Below are positions 1-5,090 of a stretch of 11,453 bases of DNA, piece by piece. The stretch is taken from contig JAUNRP010000046.1 in the NCBI GenBank assembly GCA_030544165.1, positions 1-11,453 of the forward strand. Direction: 5' to 3'. A model generated the notes under the pieces. That model was not told the DNA's origin. It ran no database searches and worked only from the letters and a program-made list of their open reading frames with translations. Made by a program: the position numbers and the translations under genes. Source of the stretch: a bacterium. Lineage in GTDB: Bacteria > Actinomycetota > Actinomycetes > Actinomycetales > Actinomycetaceae. Each line of letters begins with the position of its first letter. Positions within the stretch are counted from its first letter, which is position 1.

Positions 1-60
1 AACACGAACACCCAGAGGGTTGAGCCTCGCTTCCATCGCTGTTGGGCGGCGCGGCGGAGC

Positions 61-66
61 AGGATA
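61..66 (-). promoter_or_regulatory. Possible leftward -10 box (divergent promoter)
   Basis: The minus strand reads TATCCT at 66-61, which fits the actinobacterial -10 pattern TANNNT. The hexamer 17 bases upstream is TGTTCA, only a 3/6 match to TTGACA. A leftward reading frame opens with ATG at 36-34 and stays open to the window edge (12 codons), but no ribosome binding site precedes it. A gene divergent from the TetR pair is therefore possible but not shown. Confidence 0.2.
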
Positions 67-85
67 CACCTCAGAGCACAGCTTG

Positions 86-103
86 AACATCCCATCATAT
101 GTT
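86..103. promoter_or_regulatory. Possible TetR-type operator (inverted repeat)
   Basis: Seen: an 18-bp inverted repeat, AACAT-N8-ATGTT, with perfect 5-base arms, lies about 90 bases before the first TetR gene. Known: TetR-family regulators usually bind short palindromes near their own gene or a divergent target. Inferred: this could be the operator of the regulator pair that follows. It overlaps the -35 position of a possible leftward promoter (TATCCT on the minus strand, 66-61). Short palindromes also occur by chance, so the call is weak. Confidence 0.25.
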
Positions 104-139
104 GAGGCTTTCCAAGCCGCTTTTCTCCACCCAATGCCG

Positions 140-145
140 TAGGAT
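140..145 (+). promoter_or_regulatory. Possible -10 box for the TetR pair
   Basis: TAGGAT fits the TANNNT -10 pattern common in actinomycetes and would place the transcript start near 152, giving a leader of about 45 bases before the ATG at 196. No clear -35 element is visible at 16-18 bases upstream, so this is a tentative call. The rest of 1-195 shows no supportable gene. Confidence 0.3.
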
Positions 146-195
146 TGGTGTTCCGAGCGGGGTGGGAGACCTGCCGGTAGGAAGAGAACTGCGCC

Positions 196-852
196 ATGGA
201 ACAGCACGCGTCGACGCCCGCCGGGGCACCGCAGACGTACGAGGCTTCCTCAGAGGAGGAGTCAGAATTCACCGCGCGCGGAAACGTCACCCGCTCACGG
301 ATCCTGACCGTGGCCCGGACAGCCTTCGACAAGAAGGGCTACAACGGCGCCACACTCAGGGACATCGCGGATGCGGCCGGGGTTGATCTCGCCCTCCTCG
401 CCTACTACTTCGGCAACAAGGCCGGGCTCTTCGGCGCGGCGGTGGCCACCGCGTTCCAGCCGTTGGAGGACCTCCACCAGATCGTGGAGGAGGACCGCCC
501 CAACGCGGGTATGCGGGTGGCGGACCTCCTGATCGGGATCATGGAGGACACCGGATCGCAGGGCGCCGCCGCTGGATTCATCCGCACCGTCCTCACTCCC
601 GCGTACCCGGTGGATGAGGTGAGGGATGCCGTGGTGGGCTCCGTGCAGACCACGATCGACCAGATCGTGGGCGGTTCCGAGCGTTCCCCCCGCTACGCAC
701 TCCTCGCCGCCGAGGTGATCGGAATCCTGGTGATGCGGTGGATCATCCCGCTCGAGCCCATCGCGTCCGTGCCCCTGGAGCGGATCCGGGACCACATCGG
801 GGACCGCTTCCAGCTCATCCTCGATTCGCGTGAGGAGGCGGACGATGCCTGA
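196..852 (+). CDS. TetR/AcrR-family transcriptional regulator (first of pair)
   Basis: This is a DNA-binding repressor-type protein of 218 residues, a usual TetR length. An acidic, probably disordered N-terminal tail (residues 1-30) precedes the TetR_N helix-turn-helix (about 34-80), which contains ATLRDIADAAGVD and the hallmark recognition-helix end YYFGNKAGLF (70-79). The rest is a helical ligand/dimerisation domain; its end (WIIPLEPIASVPLERI, 182-197) resembles C-terminal domains common in actinobacterial TetR proteins. The ATG at 196 follows a purine-rich stretch, TAGGAAGAG at 179-187, at suitable spacing, and no other in-frame ATG occurs before residue 106. The stop overlaps the start of the next gene, a related regulator (17 of 30 residues identical from residue 54 here and 33 there), so the two are probably co-translated. 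The target genes and ligand cannot be read from the sequence. Confidence 0.9.
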   Translation: MEQHASTPAGAPQTYEASSEEESEFTARGNVTRSRILTVARTAFDKKGYNGATLRDIADAAGVDLALLAYYFGNKAGLFGAAVATAFQPLEDLHQIVEEDRPNAGMRVADLLIGIMEDTGSQGAAAGFIRTVLTPAYPVDEVRDAVVGSVQTTIDQIVGGSERSPRYALLAAEVIGILVMRWIIPLEPIASVPLERIRDHIGDRFQLILDSREEADDA

Positions 853-1498
853 TCGCACACACCACGATTCGGACGCCGCACAGTCGATCCGGGAGCATGC
901 CCTCGCACTGTTCGCGAGGGGAGGCTACACGGGCACCTCGCTCCGCCAGATCTCCACGGCGGTGGGATGCGATGTGGCGCTGGTGCCCTACTACTTCGGT
1001 TCCAAGGCGAAGCTCTTCACCGGAGTGGTGGGAGACGCCAGCAGCGCCACCCGCCGGGAGGTCCTGGAGGGTTTCGAGCGCACCATGGCCGATGCGCAGG
1101 ACCCCGCCACCGCGATGGAGTCCGTCTACCGGTTCATGGATGCGTGGACCGAGGGCGAGGGCCAGCTCTCCATGCGCGCCCTGATCATGACGGCTGCCGC
1201 AGGTGAGGCGGTCCCGTCCGCCATCCAGGAGTTCGCCCGCTCCGAGTTGCAGAGCCTGGTGGATCAGATCACCGAGTTCGAGGGCTTCTGGGAGGAGACC
1301 CGCTGGGGCCTGACCACATTCGTGGCGATGGTGATGGGCACGGAGATCCTCAAGCACATGGTGGAGTACGAACCCATCACGTCCATGGACCGGCAGGAGC
1401 TCGCGCGGCTCAAGGTGGCCGAGCTCCGGTCGATGCTGGAGATGCTCTGGGAGCGCGCCGAGGAATCGGGCGGCGCCCCCACGCCCGCCTCCACCTAG
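845..1498 (+). CDS. TetR/AcrR-family transcriptional regulator (second of pair)
   Basis: A 217-residue TetR-type regulator. The helix-turn-helix spans about residues 13-60 and includes TSLRQISTAVGCD and YYFGSKAKLF (49-58). The C-terminal two thirds is a helical ligand/dimerisation domain ending in a proline-rich tail. I chose the ATG at 845 rather than the in-frame GTG at 830 because AGGAGG at 833-838 sits six bases before 845, an ideal ribosome binding site that the GTG start would place inside the coding region. The ATG overlaps the upstream stop codon (TGA 850-852) by 8 bases, a layout typical of translational coupling. Its similarity to the upstream regulator suggests a tandem duplication; they could act as a heterodimer or on different operators. 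Its effector and targets are unknown. Confidence 0.9.
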   Translation: MPDRTHHDSDAAQSIREHALALFARGGYTGTSLRQISTAVGCDVALVPYYFGSKAKLFTGVVGDASSATRREVLEGFERTMADAQDPATAMESVYRFMDAWTEGEGQLSMRALIMTAAAGEAVPSAIQEFARSELQSLVDQITEFEGFWEETRWGLTTFVAMVMGTEILKHMVEYEPITSMDRQELARLKVAELRSMLEMLWERAEESGGAPTPAST

Positions 1499-1517
1499 CC
1501 ACCCCTGCCGGAGGCTA
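1496..1517. terminator. Possible bidirectional terminator between convergent genes
   Basis: The 16-base gap between the convergent TetR and lipid kinase genes, with the two stop codons, forms a weak hairpin: TAGCC (1496-1500) pairs with GGCTA (1513-1517). Each arm contains the TAG stop of one gene, so the same structure would appear on both transcripts. The stem is only 5 bp with a 12-base loop and no U tract follows, so its termination role is uncertain. Confidence 0.25.
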
Positions 1518-2552
1518 CTTCCGAACGCGCAGCGCCCCCGCGTCCACCCGCGCCCGGAATCCGGCGGCGCGCCCGAGCCACTCCCCGTCCACCTGCACGG
1601 GTTCGGGCCGGGAGGCGCGCACGCGGAACGTTCGCCCGCGCTTGCTCGTGATCATCGAGACCGCATCCGAGCGTCCACGAATCCCCACTCCCTGCGCCAG
1701 CACCTTGACCCCCAACGAGGTCCAGCCGATCAGCCCCGCGCGCGTGTCCAGCGCGAGCACGTCCAGCCACCCATCGTCCGGCGCCGCGTCCGGAGCCAGC
1801 ACGATCCCGCCGGGGAGTGATCCGGTGTTCGCCACCATCACGCTCCGGGCGCGGAAGGGCTCCACCCGCTCGGTGCCGTCCACCCCCACCTGCACCAACA
1901 TCCGCCGCGAGAACAGCTTGCCGAGCGCCACGAAGAAGTAGGCGAGCCACCCGAGCCGCTTCTTCAGGCCGTCATCGGCCCCCTCCACCATCTCCGCGTC
2001 GAATCCGATCCCGGCAATCACGAGGAACGCGTGCTCTCTCCCGACGACGGGGTCCACCTCCCGCTCGCCCGCTCCGGTTCCGCCGGGCGTGGGCTGCCTC
2101 GCGCCGTCGGCCCTCCCGCTGCTGCTCTCGCCGTCGTCGTCCAGGGTGAGCCAGCCGAGGTCCAACGGGACTGCCGGGGCGGTGAGGGCGATCCGCGCGC
2201 ACCCGCCGAGGTCTCCCAGGGGGAGGGCGAGGTTGCGGGCCAGCAGGTTGCCGGTGCCGAGGGGGATGATCCCCATTGCCACCCCGCTGCCGCAGAGGGC
2301 GCTGGCAACGGCGCGGACGGTCCCGTCCCCACCGGCGGCGATGACGGCGCTGGCCCCCGCAGCCAGTGCCTCGCGCGCCTGCCCGGTGCCGGGATCGTCC
2401 GGGGTGGTCTCCATGAACCGTGGTACGGGCAGGCCCGCCGTGGTGGCGGCCCTCGAGACGGTGGCGATGAGGCCGGGCAGGTCGGTGGTCTTGATGGGGT
2501 TGACCACCACAACGGCGGTGCCCTGATCGAGTGGCTGCTCGTTGTGTCCCAT
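1515..2552 (-). CDS. Diacylglycerol kinase / YegS-like lipid kinase
   Basis: Likely an ATP-dependent lipid kinase of the DAGK_cat family, which phosphorylates diacylglycerol or a related lipid at the inner membrane face and feeds phospholipid recycling. The protein has 345 residues. Seen: the N-terminal strand VVVVNPIK (14-21), the nucleotide-binding loop GGDGTV (74-79), the PLGTGNLLARNL motif (97-108), GIGFDAEMVE (181-190), and the C-terminal VQVDGEW (319-325) with conserved Asp and Glu. Between the two lobes (about 139-172) lies a Gly/Ser/Asp-rich insert not usual for the family, probably a surface loop. The start ATG at 2552-2550 has no ribosome binding site, but a TAGATT -10 box lies six bases upstream, so the mRNA is probably leaderless. 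It is divergent from serS. The exact lipid substrate is not determined by sequence alone. Confidence 0.88.
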   Translation of the reverse strand: MGHNEQPLDQGTAVVVVNPIKTTDLPGLIATVSRAATTAGLPVPRFMETTPDDPGTGQAREALAAGASAVIAAGGDGTVRAVASALCGSGVAMGIIPLGTGNLLARNLALPLGDLGGCARIALTAPAVPLDLGWLTLDDDGESSSGRADGARQPTPGGTGAGEREVDPVVGREHAFLVIAGIGFDAEMVEGADDGLKKRLGWLAYFFVALGKLFSRRMLVQVGVDGTERVEPFRARSVMVANTGSLPGGIVLAPDAAPDDGWLDVLALDTRAGLIGWTSLGVKVLAQGVGIRGRSDAVSMITSKRGRTFRVRASRPEPVQVDGEWLGRAAGFRARVDAGALRVRK

Positions 2553-2558
2553 GCAGCG

Positions 2559-2564
2559 AATCTA
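2559..2564 (-). promoter_or_regulatory. -10 box of a leaderless promoter for the lipid kinase
   Basis: The minus strand reads TAGATT (2564-2559), followed by exactly six bases and then the ATG at 2552. A transcript would therefore begin at or beside the start codon, which explains the absence of a Shine-Dalgarno sequence. No good -35 element is visible, as is common for actinomycete promoters. Confidence 0.45.
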
Positions 2565-2611
2565 ACCCCGCGGCCATGATCCCGCTGGGGGAAGGCGCGG
2601 CGTACGGCGGA

Positions 2612-2617
2612 TAGGCT
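2612..2617 (+). promoter_or_regulatory. -10 box of a leaderless promoter for serS
   Basis: TAGGCT, an actinobacterial-type -10 (TANNNT), lies seven bases before the ATG at 2625, so transcription would start at or within a base of the start codon. The GGGGG run at 2618-2622 is only two bases from the ATG, too close to be a ribosome binding site. The -35 region is poor. It lies back to back with the lipid kinase promoter, the two -10 boxes being 47 bases apart. Confidence 0.5.
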
Positions 2618-2624
2618 GGGGGCC

Positions 2625-3896
2625 ATGATCGATCTGCGATGGCTCCGAGACAATCCTGAGGCCGCGAAGGCCTCGCAGCGGGCACGCGGGGCGGACGAAT
2701 CGCTGGTGGACCGGGTGATCGCCGCGGACGAGGCCCGCCGTACCACCCTCGCGTCCTTCGAGGCCGCGCGGGCGGAGCAGAAGGACGTCTCGCGCTCGGT
2801 GGGCAAGGCGTCCCCGGAGGAGCGGCCGGCCATTTTGGAGCGGGCGAAGGCGCTGGCGGAGAACGTGAAGGCGCTCGAATCGGAGGCGAACACGCGGGCC
2901 GAGGAACTGGGCAACCTCCAGTACGAGCTCGAGAACATCGTGATCGAGGGCGTGCCGGCCGGGGGCGCCGATGACTTCCGGGTGATCAAGCACGTGGGGG
3001 AGGTGCGGGACTTCGCCTCGGAGGGCTTTGAACCCCTGGACCATCTGGACCTCGGGGAGAGGCTCCGCGCCATCGATGTGAAGCGCGGCGCCAAGGTCTC
3101 CGGCTCCCGGTTCTACTACCTCACCGGCGTGGGGGCCCGCCTCGAGCTGGCGCTGCTCACCTCCGCCCTCGAACTGGCGGTGGCGCACGGCTTCACCCCG
3201 ATTATCACCCCCACCCTGGTCTCCCCGGACACCATGCGTGGCACGGGATTCCTCGGCGCCCACGCGGACGAGGTCTACCACCTCCCCGCCGATGACCTCT
3301 ACCTCACCGGCACCTCCGAGGTGGCGCTCGCCGGCTACCACGCGGACGAGATCATCGATGTCTCCTCCCCCCTCCGCTACGCCGGCTGGTCCACCTGCTA
3401 CCGCCGCGAGGCCGGCTCGCACGGCCGGGACACCCGCGGGATCATCCGGGTGCACCAGTTCAACAAGGTGGAGATGTTCGTCTTCACCACTCAGGAGGAC
3501 TCCGAGTCCGAGCACGAACGCCTGCTCGCGTGGGAGGAGGAGATGCTCGCCCGCGCCGAGCTGCCCTACCGCGTGATCGATGTGGCCGCCGGGGACCTCG
3601 GCTCCTCCGCCGCCCGCAAGTTCGACTGCGAGGCCTGGCTCCCCACCCAGCAACGCTGGATGGAGGTCACCTCCACCTCCAACTGCACCTCCTTCCAGGC
3701 GCGCCGGCTGGGAATCCGGGAGCGGGTGGAGGAGGGCGGAACCCGCCCGGTGGCCACCCTGAACGGCACGCTCGCCACCACCCGCTGGATGGTGGCCATG
3801 CTGGAGAACCACCAGCAGCCCGATGGTTCGGTCCGCGTGCCCGAGGCCCTGCGCCCCTTCATGGGCGGGCTCGAGGTCATGGAGCCGGTTGCCTGA
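2625..3896 (+). CDS. serS: Seryl-tRNA synthetase
   Basis: A class II aminoacyl-tRNA synthetase that charges tRNA-Ser (and tRNA-Sec where present) with serine in the cytoplasm. At 423 residues it has the normal bacterial length. The start MIDLRWLRDNP is typical of SerS. Residues about 1-110 form the antiparallel coiled-coil arm that grips the tRNA variable arm. Class II motif 1 lies around HGFTPIITPTLVS (188-200); TGTSEV (228-233) lines the serine/adenylate site; motif 2 is RREAGSHGRDTRGIIRVHQF (260-279); VTSTSNCTSFQARRLGIR (348-365) precedes motif 3, LNGTLATTRWMVAMLENHQ (379-397). All expected motifs are present and intact. The ATG at 2625 is supported by this N-terminus and by the -10 box just upstream. 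The HAD phosphatase gene begins one base after its stop, so the two genes are probably cotranscribed. Confidence 0.98.
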   Translation: MIDLRWLRDNPEAAKASQRARGADESLVDRVIAADEARRTTLASFEAARAEQKDVSRSVGKASPEERPAILERAKALAENVKALESEANTRAEELGNLQYELENIVIEGVPAGGADDFRVIKHVGEVRDFASEGFEPLDHLDLGERLRAIDVKRGAKVSGSRFYYLTGVGARLELALLTSALELAVAHGFTPIITPTLVSPDTMRGTGFLGAHADEVYHLPADDLYLTGTSEVALAGYHADEIIDVSSPLRYAGWSTCYRREAGSHGRDTRGIIRVHQFNKVEMFVFTTQEDSESEHERLLAWEEEMLARAELPYRVIDVAAGDLGSSAARKFDCEAWLPTQQRWMEVTSTSNCTSFQARRLGIRERVEEGGTRPVATLNGTLATTRWMVAMLENHQQPDGSVRVPEALRPFMGGLEVMEPVA

Positions 3897-3897
3897 G

Positions 3898-4863
3898 ATG
3901 GCGGGCGCAGGCAGCGCGGGCGGCGGACTCGTCCCTCCCGAGAGCGGGCTCAGCTTTCCCGACGGCGGGCCCCTGACCTCCGAGGGTGGGCTCGCCTCTC
4001 CCGAGACTCGGTTCGTCTCTCCCGACGGCGGAGCGTGGGTTGGTCCGCCACCCCACCTTCCGGCGCTTGGACCCGAGCTGCTCGTGGCCCTCGACGTGGA
4101 TGGCACGATCATCACCCACGAGGGGGAGTGCTACCCGGAGGTCTTCGAGGCGATCCGTCGTGTGGTGGATTCCGGCGCCCACGTGGTGATCGCCACGGGC
4201 CGTGGGCCGGAGAGCACCGGCCCCGTCCTCGAGATGCTGGGGCTGACCTCGGGTTTCGCGGTGAGTTCCAACGGTGCGATCACGCTGCGGGTGGATGCGG
4301 GGGAACCCGGCGGGTACGAGCTCCTGAACGTGATCACCTTTCCTCCGGAAGCCACGTTGAGGCGATTGCGGGAGCTGGTTCCCAGCGCCCTGTTCATGGT
4401 GGAGGACGGGAATGCCGAGAGGTGGGTGACGCAGCCGTTCCCCTCTGGCGAGGTCCTGGGGGAGCCGCAGGTGATCTCGTTCGAGGAGATCTGCCAGCTC
4501 GCCGCCTCACGTGTGACGCTCAGGGCCCCGGACCTGGAATCGGCGGACGTCCACGCACTGCTGGCCGATGCGGGCCTGCACGGCGTCAGCTACTCGGTGG
4601 GGTGGACCGCGTGGGTGGACATCGCGCCGGAGGGAGTCTCGAAGGCCACCGCCCTCGATCGGATCCGGGAGCACCTCGGCATCTCTCCATTCGCCACCGT
4701 GGCCGTGGGGGACGGCCACAACGATCACGAGATGTTGCACTGGGCCGGCTGGTCCGTGGCCATGGGTCAGGCGTGGAACGAGACCAAGCTGCACGCGAAC
4801 GCGGTGGCACCCCACGTGGACGAGCGGGGACTCGCGGCCGTGCTGAATGCACTCGTGGCATAG
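3898..4863 (+). CDS. Cof-type HAD-superfamily phosphatase with repeat-built N-terminal extension
   Basis: A predicted cytoplasmic Mg2+-dependent phosphatase of HAD subfamily IIB (Cof type), whose members hydrolyse sugar phosphates, flavin nucleotides or similar small molecules. Taken from the ATG at 3898 it has 321 residues. Motif I is DVDGT (66-70, nucleophile Asp66), motif II ATGR (99-102), the motif III lysine is in SKATAL (Lys249), and motif IV is GDGHNDHEM (271-279). The cap domain lies between motifs II and III. The stop of serS is one base upstream, implying coupling; the only GGAG is 13 bases before the ATG. Residues 1-60 are unusual: a Gly/Pro/Ser-rich segment containing five copies of a 7-residue repeat (10-44), before the fold starts at about residue 60. 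Translation could instead begin at the GTG at 4084 (Val63), which would leave only three residues before the catalytic Asp, so I prefer 3898. Substrate unknown. Confidence 0.88.
   Translation: MAGAGSAGGGLVPPESGLSFPDGGPLTSEGGLASPETRFVSPDGGAWVGPPPHLPALGPELLVALDVDGTIITHEGECYPEVFEAIRRVVDSGAHVVIATGRGPESTGPVLEMLGLTSGFAVSSNGAITLRVDAGEPGGYELLNVITFPPEATLRRLRELVPSALFMVEDGNAERWVTQPFPSGEVLGEPQVISFEEICQLAASRVTLRAPDLESADVHALLADAGLHGVSYSVGWTAWVDIAPEGVSKATALDRIREHLGISPFATVAVGDGHNDHEMLHWAGWSVAMGQAWNETKLHANAVAPHVDERGLAAVLNALVA
3925..4029 (+). repeat. 21-nt tandem repeat, five imperfect copies, in coding sequence
   Basis: Five consecutive 21-base units start at 3925, 3946, 3967, 3988 and 4009. They share the pattern GG(A/C)(C/T)C near the start and a CCCGA(G/C) core near position 13-18, and each encodes seven residues (for example GLSFPDG, GLASPET). 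Because the unit is a multiple of three, copy number can change without breaking the frame. It sits between the serS stop and the HAD catalytic domain. The copies are diverged, so this is an old or slowly changing minisatellite. Confidence 0.8.
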
Positions 4864-4918
4864 AAAAATCCGTTGTCCGGATCTGACGGCACCCTGGTCT
4901 GCTGATTTTGCACGAGCT

Positions 4919-4939
4919 TTGCGCGTGCATGGTGCGCAA
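4919..4939. promoter_or_regulatory. Inverted repeat upstream of the giant-gene promoter
   Basis: A perfect 6-base inverted repeat, TTGCGC-N9-GCGCAA, lies 25 bases before the -35 element of the downstream promoter. It overlaps a second, competing pairing, GCACG (4910-4914) with CGTGC (4924-4928). It may be a protein-binding operator or part of the transcription end of the serS-HAD unit; the sequence does not decide between these. Confidence 0.3.
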
Positions 4940-4944
4940 CTGAT

Positions 4945-4962
4945 CCCGTGCGCTTTCACGGG
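4945..4962 (+). terminator. Hairpin, possible terminator of the serS-HAD unit
   Basis: CCCGTG and CACGGG form a perfect 6-bp stem around the loop CGCTTT. It lies 81 bases after the HAD stop codon and is followed by only a weak T-containing stretch (TGTTG). Actinomycete terminators often lack a U tract, so a terminator is plausible, but the hairpin ends two bases before the -35 element of the next promoter and could instead be an operator. A smaller stem, ATCCG-TTGTC-CGGAT (4868-4882), follows the HAD stop directly. Confidence 0.35.
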
Positions 4963-4964
4963 TG

Positions 4965-4992
4965 TTGACGAATATCCGTGAGTGAGTAGATT
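4965..4992 (+). promoter_or_regulatory. Sigma-70-like promoter of the giant surface protein gene
   Basis: TTGACG (4965-4970, 5/6 match to the -35 consensus) and TAGATT (4987-4992, TANNNT -10) are separated by 16 bases. This is the best promoter in the window and would start a transcript near 4999, leaving a leader of about 92 bases before the GTG at 5091. It shows that the giant gene is likely transcribed separately from serS and the HAD gene. Confidence 0.65.
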
Positions 4993-4994
4993 GG

Positions 4995-5086
4995 GCGTGC
5001 CGTGAGCAGGGGCACGTGCAGCAGTACTTCCTTTGTTTGTGGCACCCATTTTTCGCTCGATCCCTCGAGCTTGAGCCCACAGGAAG
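4995..5086 (+). promoter_or_regulatory. Structured 5' leader with two hairpins and a ribosome binding site
   Basis: The leader can form CGTGCC (4996-5001) with GGCACG (5011-5016), and GCTCGA (5055-5060) with TCGAGC (5065-5070) around a 4-base loop. The ribosome binding site AGGAAG (5081-5086) follows, four bases before the GTG at 5091. The second hairpin has a T run before it, not after, so it is not an intrinsic terminator. A regulatory or mRNA-stabilising role is possible; no known riboswitch was recognised. Confidence 0.35.
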
Positions 5087-5090
5087 TGCC

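Noticed and set aside
99..386. Small plus-strand frame overlapping the first TetR gene
   Set aside because: It overlaps the TetR helix-turn-helix region in another frame, has no ribosome binding site and is Arg/Gly-rich shadow sequence.
830..844. GTG start for the second TetR gene
   Set aside because: The GTG lies next to the AGGAGG that serves the ATG at 845; it would itself have no ribosome binding site, and the extra residues (RRRT) are just the translated Shine-Dalgarno.
3823..3897. Longer start for the HAD gene inside serS
   Set aside because: It would overlap serS by 74 bases, and the extra residues are an out-of-frame reading of the conserved serS C-terminus; the ATG at 3898 directly follows the serS stop.
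2562..4115. A 517-codon open frame on the minus strand opposite serS
   Set aside because: It is antisense to serS, whose complete set of class II motifs proves the plus strand codes. The minus product is low-complexity Gly/Arg/Glu/His sequence.
5055..5070. Intrinsic terminator (attenuator) in the leader of the giant gene
   Set aside because: The stem GCTCGA/TCGAGC has its T run before, not after, the hairpin, and on the minus strand an A run follows; neither strand shows terminator layout.
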